NCBI RefSeq assembly: GCF_020268605.1 | Contig: NZ_CP084222.1 | Coordinates: forward strand, 2,418,001-2,482,000 | DNA length: 64,000 nt | Source of the DNA: Arsenophonus apicola | GTDB taxonomy: Bacteria > Pseudomonadota > Gammaproteobacteria > Enterobacterales > Enterobacteriaceae | Direction: 5' to 3' | Shown here: positions 19,529 through 29,826 of the stretch, one piece after another | How the letters are laid out: each line of letters starts with the position of its first letter | Position numbering within the stretch: the stretch's first letter is position 1 | The notes under the pieces: generated by a model | The model's input: the letters and a program-made list of their open reading frames with translations, nothing else | The model's database searches: none | What the model was told of the DNA's origin: nothing | Program-made: the position numbers and the translations under genes

Positions 19529-20707
19529 CTAGAGATGAAACGATCGCCCCATTGCTTGGTGGGCTAAAATGTCACGCATAAGTGGTAGAGTCTCCATTGC
19601 CATTAATCCAACATTACGGCCGATAGCAAAAATCAAATGATTATTTGAAAATAAATGAACCAGATTATCAGTTAACTTTATGGTGCAATGTCTATCATTA
19701 CAACGATGCTTTTGATACTGACTAAGAACTGAATAAGCCCCCATATCACCACCATAATTGCCTACTCCACTAATTATAGTGGCAAGGAGCATGACATCGC
19801 GCATAGCCAGATTAAACCCCTGACCGGCAATAGGATGTAAAGTTTGTGCCGCATTGCCAACCAAGACTAATCGATGACTTATAACTCTTTTTGCTTGAGA
19901 AAGTGTCAATGGAAAACAGTAACGCTCGCTAACAGCCTTAATTTCACCTAACCGCCAGCCAAACCATTTTTGTAATTCGGCCATAAATTGGTCATTACTC
20001 CATTGCATAATATGCTGCTGGTTTTCCAACGGATGACACCAAACCAATGAACTACGCCCTTTAGTCATAGGTAACATTGCCAGCGGGCCATATTGGGTAA
20101 AACGCTCAAAAGCTCGGCCGTGTGGCGCTTCGCTAGTCAAAACATTAGCAATAATTGCACACTGTTGGTATGAGTCTCGCTGCCATTCAATTTGACTGGC
20201 TTTACCAATCATTGAATCGCTGCCATCAGCCGCAACTAATAACTGTCCGGTTAAAACTTTACCCGTCTTTAATTTAACTGATACCTGCTCAATCGTGCGC
20301 TCAACAGAGATGACTTCATCAGGGCAATATAACTCAATATTTGGCGCTTTTTCCAGCTGCTCAAATAAGTGATTTCCCGCATCATGTAATTCAACCACAT
20401 AACCAAGTGCAGACAGAGAATAGTCTTTGGCATACATATTCACTGCTCCAGCATGGCCATATTCTGAAACATGAATATGGGTAATTGGCGTTACATACTT
20501 TTTTAACCCGTGCCAAATACCAATTTGCTCAAACTGACGACAAGTGTCATAAGCCAATGCAATTGTTCTAGCATCAAAACCAGGATGTGATTTATTCGGT
20601 AAGCTTGCTTCAATTAATGCAACTTGAACTTTTCCCTGACTGAAAGCCGAAATAGCAAGTGCTAAGGATGCGCCGGTCATACCTCCGCCAACAATAATCA
20701 CTTTCAT
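19529..20707 (-). CDS. ubiH: 2-octaprenyl-6-methoxyphenol hydroxylase UbiH
   Basis: UbiH hydroxylates C1 of the ubiquinone precursor ring. The 392-residue FAD monooxygenase starts with VIIVGGGMTGASLALA and has the GNAAQTLHPIAGQGFNLAMR motif; the Asn in GNAAQ instead of Asp is typical of UbiH. It lies 18 bases after pepP and 25 before ubiI, an operon conserved in enterics. Confidence 0.95.
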   Translation of the reverse strand: MKVIIVGGGMTGASLALAISAFSQGKVQVALIEASLPNKSHPGFDARTIALAYDTCRQFEQIGIWHGLKKYVTPITHIHVSEYGHAGAVNMYAKDYSLSALGYVVELHDAGNHLFEQLEKAPNIELYCPDEVISVERTIEQVSVKLKTGKVLTGQLLVAADGSDSMIGKASQIEWQRDSYQQCAIIANVLTSEAPHGRAFERFTQYGPLAMLPMTKGRSSLVWCHPLENQQHIMQWSNDQFMAELQKWFGWRLGEIKAVSERYCFPLTLSQAKRVISHRLVLVGNAAQTLHPIAGQGFNLAMRDVMLLATIISGVGNYGGDMGAYSVLSQYQKHRCNDRHCTIKLTDNLVHLFSNNHLIFAIGRNVGLMAMETLPLMRDILAHQAMGRSFHL

Positions 20708-20725
20708 CGTTTCATATCTCCCAAC

Positions 20726-22036
20726 CTACTTTGCTCCAGCCATCAGTGCCTCTATCTCATCAGGATCCTTAATAACAGCCGCTGTCAGGTTTTCATTCCC
20801 CTCTTCAGTGATCACAATATCGTCTTCAATGCGGATACCAATTCCTCGATAAGCTTCGGGTACATTAGCATCCGGTGCAATATAAAGCCCAGGTTCAACG
20901 GTCAATACCATACCCGGCTCTAACGGGCGATTGCGATTGCTACCATAATCACCAACATCATGGACATCAAGCCCTAACCAATGACTTAAACCATGCATAA
21001 AAAAATGCAGGTGCGCTTTACTTTCGATGAGTTTGTCTACCTCACCTTGCAAAAGACCCAACTTAATTAAGCCTGCGATCTTTATTTTTATCACCGCCGT
21101 CATCACTTGATGAATTGTGATCCCTGGTCGATATAAGGCTAAAGCAGTGTTTAGTGCCATTAAGACAATGTCATAAATTTCACGCTGGGGTTGACTAAAT
21201 TTACCATTGACTGGATAGGTACGAGTAATATCACTGGAATAACCTTGATATTCGGCGCCGGCATCAACCAGGACTAAATCGCCCGCTTTCATCACTGTAT
21301 CATTTTCGGTGTAATGCAAAATACAGGCATTTTCCCCGCTGCCTACAATGGTAGTATAAGCAGGCGATTTTGCTCCTTGACTGGCAAACTGATATTCGAT
21401 TTCTGCAGCTAACTGATATTCATATATATCAGGCTGGCAGGTTTGCATCGCTTTAAGGTGTGCATCAGCAGAAATTTTGCTAGCTTTACGCATTAGAGCA
21501 AGCTCTTCAGGGGATTTAAATAATCGCATTTCGTGCAACATTGGCCGCCAGTCAATTTGCGTAGATGGGGCTTTTAATTTTTGCCGACTACCTTGCCTTA
21601 ACCGATTAAGTGCAGCAGCAACAATCCGATCTGCATAGGCAAATTCACCCTGAGCATGATAAACAACAGCTAAACCGTTTAATAATTGATAAAGTTGTTG
21701 ATCAATTTCAGCGAAAGGTAATGCCTGATCTACGCCCAGTTCTGTCATCGCAGCTTGCTGTCCTAAACGACGACCAAACCAGGTTTCCATCGCTTGATCG
21801 CGCACACGATTAAAAAGTATGCTCTCACTAGAGGTTTTATTATATTTAATGATAACCAATACAGCTTCAGGTTCACTAAAACCAGTTAAATAGAGAAAAT
21901 CACTGTGTTGCCGATAAGGATATTCACAATCTGCATTGCGCAAAACAGACGGAGCGGCAAAAAAAATCGCTGCACTGGCAGGTGCCATTTTTTTTAATAG
22001 CCTGTGGCGACGAGAAATAAATGGTTGTTGAATCAT
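20726..22036 (-). CDS. pepP: Xaa-Pro aminopeptidase P
   Basis: PepP removes N-terminal residues preceding proline. The 436-residue protein has the creatinase-like N-domain and the pita-bread catalytic domain. All five metal ligands are visible: Asp258 (VDAG), Asp269 (SSDITR), His352 (HGLSHWLGLD), Glu381 (TVEPGLY) and Glu404 (IRIEDD). It is the first enzyme gene after ygfB in the ygfB-pepP-ubiH-ubiI operon. Confidence 0.95.
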   Translation of the reverse strand: MIQQPFISRRHRLLKKMAPASAAIFFAAPSVLRNADCEYPYRQHSDFLYLTGFSEPEAVLVIIKYNKTSSESILFNRVRDQAMETWFGRRLGQQAAMTELGVDQALPFAEIDQQLYQLLNGLAVVYHAQGEFAYADRIVAAALNRLRQGSRQKLKAPSTQIDWRPMLHEMRLFKSPEELALMRKASKISADAHLKAMQTCQPDIYEYQLAAEIEYQFASQGAKSPAYTTIVGSGENACILHYTENDTVMKAGDLVLVDAGAEYQGYSSDITRTYPVNGKFSQPQREIYDIVLMALNTALALYRPGITIHQVMTAVIKIKIAGLIKLGLLQGEVDKLIESKAHLHFFMHGLSHWLGLDVHDVGDYGSNRNRPLEPGMVLTVEPGLYIAPDANVPEAYRGIGIRIEDDIVITEEGNENLTAAVIKDPDEIEALMAGAK

Positions 22037-22088
22037 GCCTTCTCCTGCAAATGATTAAGCAATGAAATAGGTTAGAATATTATGCTTA

Positions 22089-22664
22089 TCAATGTAATGT
22101 TGGTTTATTTTTTTTTGCTTTCATTCGCCGAACTTTTACCTCCATAAAGGCAATAAAACAGAGCTGAACTGCGACCTTAACATACTCAATGATCTCTTCC
22201 AAAGCCTGTTCTAACTCATTTTGATCGTCATTTTTGTCATAACCCAACATACCAATATTACGTAAATCCGTAACAAGTTCTTTTAGTTCTTTTTTTTCCA
22301 TTAACTTTGGTTGCGTAACACCCAAGCCTAATAAAAAATGGTTAACCCAACCGGCTAAAGCATCAGCCTGCTCAAACACCTTACCATCTTCAGGTAACAA
22401 CAAATTAAAAATAAAATCATTTTTATCTAAAGAGGTAAGTGTAAAGTCATAAAGTTCACGTAGTGGGTTAGTCAATATCTGTGAAAAAGCTAATCCATCA
22501 TTGGTTAGTTCATAAATCGACTTTTTCCAGTTATAATCGTGATTACCTCCACAAATTAGGCCTGTAATTAAGCCGTGCATTTCTGCGGCTGTTAAAGCAA
22601 CATTCTGTTGTTGCAATAGTAGCTCAAGAGTTTGATAATTAGGTAAAGATTTCTGTATTGGCAT
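22089..22664 (-). CDS. ygfB: UPF0149 family protein YgfB
   Basis: This 191-residue member of UPF0149 has the typical [20 protein letters not shown] start, where AAEMHG is the family signature, and the later [11 protein letters not shown] segment. In Pseudomonas a homologue modulates ampDh3 expression and beta-lactam resistance; its role in enterics is unclear. It heads the operon containing pepP, ubiH and ubiI and is divergent from zapA. Confidence 0.93.
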   Translation of the reverse strand: MPIQKSLPNYQTLELLLQQQNVALTAAEMHGLITGLICGGNHDYNWKKSIYELTNDGLAFSQILTNPLRELYDFTLTSLDKNDFIFNLLLPEDGKVFEQADALAGWVNHFLLGLGVTQPKLMEKKELKELVTDLRNIGMLGYDKNDDQNELEQALEEIIEYVKVAVQLCFIAFMEVKVRRMKAKKNKPTLH

Positions 22665-22847
22665 GTCTGCTCAGTTACGTTAATAATATTGATATGTAAT
22701 ATGCTACCATCAAGGACGGTCGCTATACTAGATAAGTGCACAAATTGCACATATATTAATCATAATTATTTTAATAGCATCAATAGAATTATGGGCAGCG
22801 AAATGCTACCACCATATTTCGTCTCCCCACATAATCAGGAAGGTATA

Positions 22848-23177
22848 ATGTCTGCACAACCTGTTGATATTCAAATTTTAGGACGAACATTAAGGGTTAA
22901 TTGCCCAAAAGAACAACAAGATGCCTTAAAATCGTCGGCGGCTGAGCTTGAGCAACGGCTAAAAGATCTCAAAAATCGAACTGGCGTTACAAATACCGAA
23001 CAACTTATTTTTATCGTCGCTTTGAACATTTGCCATGAACTTGCGCAAGAAAAAATCAAAACACAGGACTACACTGATAATATGGAACAAAAAATCCGCG
23101 TATTGCAACATACAATTGAACAGGCATTACAAGAGCAAGCGCGCATTACTGGACGAACAATTACTCCGTTAGAATAA
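22848..23177 (+). CDS. zapA: Cell division protein ZapA
   Basis: ZapA tetramers cross-link FtsZ filaments in the Z-ring. The ATG at 22848 is preceded by AGGAAGG and gives the usual 109 residues beginning [13 protein letters not shown]. The frame is open further upstream to 22689, but that part is not conserved. A C-terminal coiled coil (about 70-100) is evident. It is followed by the 6S RNA gene and ygfA, as in E. coli. Confidence 0.95.
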   Translation: MSAQPVDIQILGRTLRVNCPKEQQDALKSSAAELEQRLKDLKNRTGVTNTEQLIFIVALNICHELAQEKIKTQDYTDNMEQKIRVLQHTIEQALQEQARITGRTITPLE

Positions 23178-23273
23178 AAAAGGTGAACAAAACAACATTA
23201 GTACCAAAATAGAGTAAGAATAGGTTGCTTTCTGTATTTACTTTAATACAATAGAGACTAAGATATAGTTTAG

Positions 23274-23475
23274 AATTCTCTGAGATGCTCGTCAGCGGGT
23301 GAGTCCCCTGAGCCGATATTTCAAACACTTCGAATGTGGATATCTGTTTATGGTGTGCATGCCTGGTCAGCTAGGGAGAACCTAGCCACCAGGAAGCCTA
23401 AAGTTAACGATGCTACGTTCACCTTGAACCCCGGGTTCAAGGGTTACAGCCCGCAACGGCATCTTGGAGGTCCTC
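23274..23475 (+). ncRNA. ssrS: 6S RNA
   Basis: 6S RNA mimics an open promoter and sequesters sigma70 RNA polymerase in stationary phase. The sequence carries the E. coli hallmarks in order: ATTCTCTGAGATG, then AGTCCCCTGAGCCGATATTTC. Towards the 3' end follow GAATGTGG, TTCACCTTGAACC, GGGTTCAAGGGTTACAGC, and finally GGCATCTTGGAGG pairing back to the 5' end. TATAGT about 6-10 bases upstream of the start fits a -10 box. Position between zapA and ygfA matches E. coli. Confidence 0.95.
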
Positions 23476-23603
23476 AATTGTTATACTACTATACTCATAA
23501 TTTTACCATCCAAATATACTAAACTTCCGTATACAAAACCTGAATGATACGACAATAAATGATCCTATTATTTTATTTGGCTAGATAGATAATCCCCAAT
23601 TTT

Positions 23604-24194
23604 ATGTCTAATAACTTACAAAAACGGCAGAAAATTATCCGGCAAACAGTACGACAATATCGTCGACAATTAACATGCGAACAACAACATAGTGCGGCAG
23701 ATAAAATAACTCAGCTTGCGTTAGCGCACGAACTTATACGATCTGCCTCCCATCTGGGGTTATTTCTTTCATATGATGGCGAAATCAATACTGCTCCATT
23801 AATTAAAAATCTCTGGGCCCAAAACAAAAAAGTTTACCTACCGGTTTTACATCCCTTTAATCGCTATCAGTTACTGTTTCTACAATATCGTCCTGACACT
23901 TTACTGATAAAAAACCGCTTTAATATTGCAGAGCCAACCCTTAATGTTATGGATGTTATACCAATAGCGCAATTAGATGTTCTGTTTGTGCCATTAGTGG
24001 CATTTGATAAACAAGGCCAGCGGTTAGGTATGGGAGGTGGATTTTACGATAGGTTGCTATTCAATTGGCGCAAAAAAAATTTTTTCCCAATTGGATTAGC
24101 TCATGATTGCCAATTGGTTGATAAAATTCCCACTGCACCATGGGATATTCAATTACCTGAAATTATCACACCATCAAAAAGATGGTGCTGGTAA
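23604..24194 (+). CDS. ygfA: 5-formyltetrahydrofolate cyclo-ligase
   Basis: This enzyme converts 5-formyl-THF to 5,10-methenyl-THF using ATP. The 196-residue protein has the nucleotide/folate-binding signature RLGMGGGFYDRLL near residue 140 and the N-terminal basic RQTVRQYRRQL region. In many bacteria ygfA is co-transcribed with 6S RNA; here it starts about 130 bases after the ssrS 3' end. Confidence 0.94.
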   Translation: MSNNLQKRQKIIRQTVRQYRRQLTCEQQHSAADKITQLALAHELIRSASHLGLFLSYDGEINTAPLIKNLWAQNKKVYLPVLHPFNRYQLLFLQYRPDTLLIKNRFNIAEPTLNVMDVIPIAQLDVLFVPLVAFDKQGQRLGMGGGFYDRLLFNWRKKNFFPIGLAHDCQLVDKIPTAPWDIQLPEIITPSKRWCW

Positions 24195-24252
24195 ATAATT
24201 TAACAGGAATTATCCTCATATTATATCAAGATCATAATATGTTTTTTTATGA

Positions 24253-25734
24253 TTAAATGGTTTTTATCGGCTGTTTTTTTCCCTTGATAATATTCTGTTG
24301 CAAAATAGCAATATTTTTTTCATAAGAATTACGATAAACATCATAATGGCCGTTACTTTTATTTAAATATATTCGTTTACCCTGATATTTATCCAAATCT
24401 TGTTTATGCTGTTGGATAAAATGCTTTATTTCATCCACAGACTGGCAATCGATAGTTAATTTTATTTTTTTATTAAAAATTTTTTTATGGTTAATAATTT
24501 CCAACTGGGTTGTTTGCGTTTTTTCATCTATCGCAATAAATTTTAATGATATTTTTTCATCAATTTTTATTTTGTTTTGATTATCAATAAGTTTAGCTAA
24601 AGCAATAATTGAGATTTCATTATTGTTAACCAAAAAACGATTTAACTGTCTTTCTTTTTGATGATCTTGTTGATGAGCTAGGTGACTCTTTTTAACAAAA
24701 CTTCCCATGGCAAAAGTGAAATTTCCATCGGCTTGTTTTTCCACTGCATAGATAGAAGCAAGCTGATTAAAAAACTCAGTTAATTTTTGTTTATCGGTAA
24801 AATGATAAACCCCTGCATTTGAATCAAATAGAGTAAAAATGGGTTTATAATTCTCATCATTCTCAATTGTTAGCATCACTGAATGCGCTTTTAAGCCAAT
24901 ATTCAAATAAATACCATCAGAATTAGCATGGAATCTATCCAATATATCAGCAAAAGATTGTGAAGAAGCTTCTAGCAAACAATAGCGTTCTATTCCAGTT
25001 ATATTATCGTATCCGATATTATAGTTAGACAGAAAAAATTCAATATCCTTAGAATATGAATTAATAACATTTGCTTTTGCCTGTTTAAATTTGAAAAGAA
25101 TATCTTGTATAGATAAAATATTTTCTGCTGTACAAATACGCTGCCATTCTACATAAATGTCTCTATGCCATTTAAATTGAACCAATTCATTATTTTGATT
25201 AATACTTTCTGCATAAAATTTATCAATAAAACAATTAACATCGTTTCTATTGGTAAAATGCTTACTACCTATACAAATCTCCATAATATCTTTATTATTT
25301 TGATTAATGACTTGCCTTAAATTAACCAATTTTGTTGCATAAAGTAATGCATATTTATTAATGAAATTATGCAAATAAATTGCTTCGTTAAGTAAATCAT
25401 TAATTTTTGCATTAGCATGTAGTTTTTTAGCTTCAATAATGATTTTGTCATAATCATCCATATCATGTGTAATGGCTAAATTACTTAGCTGATTTAATTC
25501 TTTAATTGATTCCAAGAATTTATCACCTTGCACATAGCCACCCTGTGCAAACTGGCACATATACATTAAAGACAAGCCATAACATATTCCTTCATCAATT
25601 TGAAACCGCTTATCAGTTAAATCTAATCTAAAATACTTCTTTTTCAATAGTGCTATTTTTTGATTAAAATCTTCAAAAATATGTTTATTTTGAGAAAAAA
25701 TAACATCTGGATTTTTAATTCCATTAATTGACAT
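24253..25734 (-). CDS. C58 (YopT)-like cysteine protease, stand-alone
   Basis: The 493-residue protein has a YopT/LifA-type (C58) cysteine protease pattern: Cys51 (EGICYGLSLMYM), His284 (KAHSVMLTI) and Asp304 (FTLFDSNAGVY). These proteases cleave host proteins after injection or uptake. No signal peptide is present. Its full length parallels the first ~450 residues of the giant toxin at 38172: Cys is at residue 51 in both, the His/Asp motifs match, and a C-terminal stretch (NEISIIALAKLIDNQ) corresponds to NISLMVLNNIISQ there. AAGGAAG precedes the ATG. It is a single gene wedged between ygfA and serA, AT-rich and probably acquired. Catalytic assignment is by motif only. Confidence 0.7.
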   Translation of the reverse strand: MSINGIKNPDVIFSQNKHIFEDFNQKIALLKKKYFRLDLTDKRFQIDEGICYGLSLMYMCQFAQGGYVQGDKFLESIKELNQLSNLAITHDMDDYDKIIIEAKKLHANAKINDLLNEAIYLHNFINKYALLYATKLVNLRQVINQNNKDIMEICIGSKHFTNRNDVNCFIDKFYAESINQNNELVQFKWHRDIYVEWQRICTAENILSIQDILFKFKQAKANVINSYSKDIEFFLSNYNIGYDNITGIERYCLLEASSQSFADILDRFHANSDGIYLNIGLKAHSVMLTIENDENYKPIFTLFDSNAGVYHFTDKQKLTEFFNQLASIYAVEKQADGNFTFAMGSFVKKSHLAHQQDHQKERQLNRFLVNNNEISIIALAKLIDNQNKIKIDEKISLKFIAIDEKTQTTQLEIINHKKIFNKKIKLTIDCQSVDEIKHFIQQHKQDLDKYQGKRIYLNKSNGHYDVYRNSYEKNIAILQQNIIKGKKQPIKTI

Positions 25735-25911
25735 AATAGCTTCCTTAAAATATATCCTTCCAAGTTAATTAGATGAAATTTTAAATAAATTCAAATTCGA
25801 ATTAAACCAATAATAAATACTTTTTTATTATAAAATAGTACTAATTAGTTATATTTCATATTGCTAAATTAAATAAGTTAAATTAAATATATTAATAAAA
25901 ACAAATAAAAC

Positions 25912-25931
25912 CAGCCCGCTTTAACGGGCCG
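25912..25931 (-). terminator. Rho-independent terminator of serA
   Basis: On the minus strand GCCCG and CGGGC form a GC-rich stem, followed by a T-rich run. It lies 30-50 bases after the serA stop. Confidence 0.75.
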
Positions 25932-25961
25932 TCTATTAGAAAAATAAATAAGTATAATTTA

Positions 25962-27203
25962 TTAATAAAGCAGACGTGTGCGAATAGTACCAGGTAAAGA
26001 TTTTAATTTTTGTAATAAGGCTTTTGCTATTTTTTCCGGTTGACTTGTAATATCAATCACAACATAACCAATATTCCCCCTAGTTTGCAAATATTGTGCC
26101 GCTATATTAATTTCGTCTTCCATAAAGATCTGATTAATACGATTTAACATTCCTGGACGATTTTCATGAATATGTAATAAACGATTAGTCTCTTCTGTAT
26201 GGATAGGTAATGAAACCTCAGGAAAATTGACCGCCGATAAAGTAGAGCCATTATCAGAATATTTTGCTAACTTACTAGCCACTTCATGACCAATATTCTC
26301 CTGTGCTTCTTGGGTAGAACCACCAATATGAGGCGTTAAAATTACATTATCAAATCCAATTAACGGCGAGCTAAAAGGATCACCATTACTGGCTGGTTCT
26401 TTAGGAAAGACATCAATTGCCGCACCAGAAATATGCTGACTTTTCAATGCCTCACTTAATGCCGGAATATCAACTACGCTACCACGTGAAGCATTGATCA
26501 AAATCGCGCCGGGTTTCATCAACGTCAGTTGTTCTTTGGCAAACATATTCTTAGTAGTTGCTGTTTCAGGAACATGTAAGCTAATTACATCACTCATATT
26601 GAGTAATTCGGTCATAGTAGGAACTTGGCAAGCGTTACCTAGCGGTAACTTATTTTCAATATCATAGAAATAAACATGCATTCCTATATTTTCAGCTAAG
26701 ATACCTAATTGAGTACCAATATGACCATAACCAATGATACCTAATTTCTTACCTCGTGCTTCGTAGCTTCCTTTGGCTTGTTTATTCCATATTCCACGAT
26801 GCGCTTTCATACTCGCTTCTGGAATACGACGCAAAAGTAATAATAATTCGCCAAGTACCATTTCTGCCACTGAGCGAGTGTTGGAAAAAGGAGCATTAAA
26901 AACCGGGATGCCCCGCTTAGCCGCAGCTTGAATATCAACTTGATTGGTACCAATGCAAAAGCAACCGATTGCAATTAATTTTTCCGCTGCGGCCAAAACT
27001 TTTTCGCTAAGATAAGTGCGAGAGCGAATACCGATAAAATGGACATCAGGCATCACTGCGATTAATTCTTCTGTTGATAATGCACCTTCATGGTATTCAA
27101 TATTTTCATAACCTGCTGCCCGCAGATTATTAATTGCACTTTGATGCACTCCCTCTAAAAGCAAAAATTTAATTTTCTGTTTTTGTAAAGATACATTAAC
27201 CAT
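25962..27203 (-). CDS. serA: D-3-phosphoglycerate dehydrogenase
   Basis: SerA catalyses the first step of serine synthesis, oxidising 3-phosphoglycerate to phosphohydroxypyruvate with NAD. The 413-residue protein has the NAD-binding LGIIGYGHIGTQLG. The catalytic Arg is in NASRGSVVDIPAL, the Glu in VFPKEP and the His in TPHIGGST. A C-terminal ACT domain (about 340-413) carries out serine feedback. It is close to E. coli SerA and, as there, lies near rpiA. Confidence 0.96.
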   Translation of the reverse strand: MVNVSLQKQKIKFLLLEGVHQSAINNLRAAGYENIEYHEGALSTEELIAVMPDVHFIGIRSRTYLSEKVLAAAEKLIAIGCFCIGTNQVDIQAAAKRGIPVFNAPFSNTRSVAEMVLGELLLLLRRIPEASMKAHRGIWNKQAKGSYEARGKKLGIIGYGHIGTQLGILAENIGMHVYFYDIENKLPLGNACQVPTMTELLNMSDVISLHVPETATTKNMFAKEQLTLMKPGAILINASRGSVVDIPALSEALKSQHISGAAIDVFPKEPASNGDPFSSPLIGFDNVILTPHIGGSTQEAQENIGHEVASKLAKYSDNGSTLSAVNFPEVSLPIHTEETNRLLHIHENRPGMLNRINQIFMEDEINIAAQYLQTRGNIGYVVIDITSQPEKIAKALLQKLKSLPGTIRTRLLY

Positions 27204-27437
27204 CTACCCCATCCTATCATTAAGATTGCGGCTATCACCGATTTTTCATACCGCCATAACAAAAATTTTTTCAGTAGCAACACTATCGTTTATGCAAACA
27301 ACAAAACTCATCTCAATAAAAACGCTATAACGAACAAAGAGGAAACTAACCAGGCAAAAGTAAGATTTTCATCATATTAAAACAATTATAATGATATAAC
27401 TCACTAAATTTGATAGTAAAAAAATTTAAATTTAATC

Positions 27438-27457
27438 GAGGCAATAAATACTGCCTC
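27438..27457 (-). terminator. Probable terminator of rpiA
   Basis: GAGGCA and TGCCTC form a 6-bp stem. On the minus strand an AT-rich stretch with a T7 run follows about 15 bases later. Confidence 0.5.
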
Positions 27458-27489
27458 AATAACCGTTCAGGGTTTTAAAAACCAGCAAA

Positions 27490-28158
27490 CTATAGGTTTT
27501 TAGCCGTCAATTTTTCTACTCCAGTTGGCGTTGCCAGCAAAACAATATCCGCCGCGCGATTAGCAAATAAGCCTACCGTAACAACACCGGCAATTGCATT
27601 AATTTTATTTTCTAGCTCAATTGGATCGAGGATCTTTAGATTGTGAACATCAAGAATAACATTACCATTATCCGTAACCACATTTTGCCGATATTCTGGC
27701 AGACCACCTAATTTTACTAATTGACGAGCGACGTAAGCACGTGCCATCGGAATTACTTCAACGGGTAATGGAAATTCACCTAAAATATCAACCTGCTTAG
27801 ATTTATCCGCGATAGCGATAAATTGCTTAGCCATTGCAGCAATAACTTTTTCACGCGTTAAAGCCGCTCCACCACCTTTGATCATCATTAAATCTGGATT
27901 AAATTCATCAGCGCCATCAATATAAATATCAACACCATCCACATCATTACTATCAAGAATGGGAATATCTAACGCGCTTAATTTGTCTGTAGAAGCAACT
28001 GAACTAGAGACTGCACCTTTGATTAAATGCTTTTGTGTCGCTAAGCTATCAATGAAATGTGCAACGGTAGAGCCTGTACCAACACCAACCACCATATCGG
28101 CTTTGATATATTCCACAGCGGCCCAGCCAACCATTTTTTTTAATTCATCCTGTGTCAT
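27490..28158 (-). CDS. rpiA: Ribose-5-phosphate isomerase A
   Basis: RpiA interconverts ribose 5-phosphate and ribulose 5-phosphate in the pentose phosphate pathway. The 222-residue protein has the phosphate loop [14 protein letters not shown], the DGADEFNP motif with the catalytic acid region, and [11 protein letters not shown]. It is between serA and the divergent argP, as in E. coli. Confidence 0.96.
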   Translation of the reverse strand: MTQDELKKMVGWAAVEYIKADMVVGVGTGSTVAHFIDSLATQKHLIKGAVSSSVASTDKLSALDIPILDSNDVDGVDIYIDGADEFNPDLMMIKGGGAALTREKVIAAMAKQFIAIADKSKQVDILGEFPLPVEVIPMARAYVARQLVKLGGLPEYRQNVVTDNGNVILDVHNLKILDPIELENKINAIAGVVTVGLFANRAADIVLLATPTGVEKLTAKNL

Positions 28159-28298
28159 AATTAGTTGCCTTATTATTTTTTATTGCTAAAACCTACTAAT
28201 TAATTAGTATAACGAAATTTCCCCGGCTTTCGATTGGAAAAATATTGCATAGTAAGATATAGAATAACATCTGAATTGAATTTTAAAGAGATTTTTTC

Positions 28299-29219
28299 GT
28301 GATTAAACGTCCTGACTATCGAGCACTACAAGCATTGGATACCGTGATCCGTGAACGTGGCTTTGAGCGCGCAGCGCAAAAGCTATGTATCACTCAATCT
28401 GCCGTTTCTCAAAGAATTAAGCAGCTTGAAAATCTATTTGGTCAGCCATTATTGGTAAGAACGCTCCCTCCTCAACCGACTGAGCAAGGACAAAAACTAC
28501 TTGCTCTGTTACATCAAGTTGAATTATTGGAAGAGCAATGGCTTGGTGACGAAAGCAGTGGAGCTACTCCGTTGTTGCTATCAGTGGCAGTAAATGCTGA
28601 TAGTTTAGCAACCTGGTTTCTGCCCGCGCTCAATCCAGTACTACATGACACGCCTATCCGCCTTAATATTCAAGTCGAAGATGAAACCCGGACGCAGGAG
28701 CTGTTACGTAGAGGAGAAGTCGTTGGCGCGATTAGTATTCAATCAGAACCTTTGCCTGGCTGTCTGGTAGATAAACTGGGTGCACTAGATTATTTATTTG
28801 TTGCGTCGCCCACATTTGCGGAGCGTTATTTCCCTACCGGCGTGACAAAAAGCGCACTTTTAAGAGCGCCGGCTGTTGCCTTTGATCATCTGGATGATAT
28901 GCATCAAGCTTTTGTTCAACAGAATTTTAACCTATCGCCGGGTAGTGTTCCTTGCCATATTGTTAACTCATCAGAGGCCTTTGTTCAACTTGCTAAGCAA
29001 GGTTCAACTTGTTGTATGATCCCGCATTTACAAATTATTAATGAATTGAACTCAGGTCAACTAGTCGATCTTACTCCCGGTCTATGTCAGCGTAGAATGC
29101 TATACTGGCACCGCTTTTCACCCGAAAGCAGGACAATGAAGAAAGTGACTGACGCCCTAGTAATAACCGGACGCCAGATATTAAAACAAGAAGATAATAA
29201 TGTAGAAAACAATAATTAA
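28299..29219 (+). CDS. argP: LysR-type regulator ArgP (IciA)
   Basis: ArgP is a lysine/arginine-responsive LysR regulator, known to control argO, lysine biosynthesis genes and others. The 306-residue protein has an N-terminal winged HTH ([20 protein letters not shown]) and a periplasmic-binding-type effector domain. The start codon is GTG (28299). The last ~20 codons form the outer part of a direct repeat whose second copy lies at 39011. The usual neighbour argO is not seen between yggE and mscS. Confidence 0.95.
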   Translation: MIKRPDYRALQALDTVIRERGFERAAQKLCITQSAVSQRIKQLENLFGQPLLVRTLPPQPTEQGQKLLALLHQVELLEEQWLGDESSGATPLLLSVAVNADSLATWFLPALNPVLHDTPIRLNIQVEDETRTQELLRRGEVVGAISIQSEPLPGCLVDKLGALDYLFVASPTFAERYFPTGVTKSALLRAPAVAFDHLDDMHQAFVQQNFNLSPGSVPCHIVNSSEAFVQLAKQGSTCCMIPHLQIINELNSGQLVDLTPGLCQRRMLYWHRFSPESRTMKKVTDALVITGRQILKQEDNNVENNN

Positions 29220-29450
29220 CGTTTCAATTCAAAAACAACGTCAATTTGATCGGTAAAGTCAATACTCTGTCGTTCATAAGTTTGATTGCTATCACTGGCA
29301 GCGGCAGCCTCCATTTGCGTCATCGCCTTCATTTTTGGCATTGGGTGAGGGGTTGCATCACGTGTCCGGTAATTAATACTATAATCTTTACCTAATTTAA
29401 CATTAAATCCTGCTGCTAACGCCTTCGTTTGCACATTGTCAATGCCTAAT
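29141..29450. repeat. Left direct repeat: argP 3' end plus yggE 3' end
   Basis: This stretch matches 39011-39328 with scattered substitutions and small indels. It includes the last ~26 codons of intact argP and the 3' third of yggE. The two copies bracket the toxin island. The shared core includes ACCGGACGCCAGATATTAA and the yggE 3' end. Confidence 0.88.
29216..29434 (-). pseudogene. yggE: Truncated yggE fragment
   Basis: These 72 codons correspond to the C-terminal third of the intact yggE at 39085-39813: FNVKLGKDYSINYR, MKAMTQM, then [14 protein letters not shown] to the stop. The signal peptide and first two thirds are missing and no ribosome binding site is present, so it is not functional. 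It converges on argP and overlaps its stop codon, the ancestral argP-yggE junction. Confidence 0.9.
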
Positions 29451-29826
29451 TACATACTTTATACTAATTTGAACACCTACTTTGAGTTAAATATTTCAGA
29501 GATAGAGCATCAGTTAAATTCTATTTCAATGAAAAACTTAAATTTTAATAGTTTTTCTTTTATTTATTATATGAGCTATTTTTATTTATTGTTAAACTAG
29601 CTAGTAAATTATTTCAATAAAAAAATTAAAATTAATTAAAAATTATTGTAATATAATAAATATACTTAATTTAAATAATAAATTATTATGTTTAATATTA
29701 GTAAAAAATATTTAATCATACTGTACAAAAAAATTAATTTATATTTTATTATAATTAATCAAAATAGTAAAAAAGCAAAGAAAGTATTTCTTTGCTTTAA
29801 TCATATTATAAAAGAGTTAATTTTAT
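29451..29826. other. Non-coding 3' flank of the toxin gene
   Basis: Highly AT-rich, with no gene. It contains the toxin terminator at 29772-29798. Confidence 0.6.
29772..29798 (-). terminator. Terminator of the toxin gene
   Basis: AAAGCAAAGAAA and TTTCTTTGCTTT form a perfect 12-bp stem with a 3-base loop. On the minus strand the stem is followed by TTTTTT. It lies 30 bases beyond the toxin stop codon. Confidence 0.82.

Noticed and set aside
23334..23522. Open frame of 62 codons on the plus strand
   Set aside because: It lies within the 6S RNA gene and has no ribosome binding site; the RNA explains the conservation.
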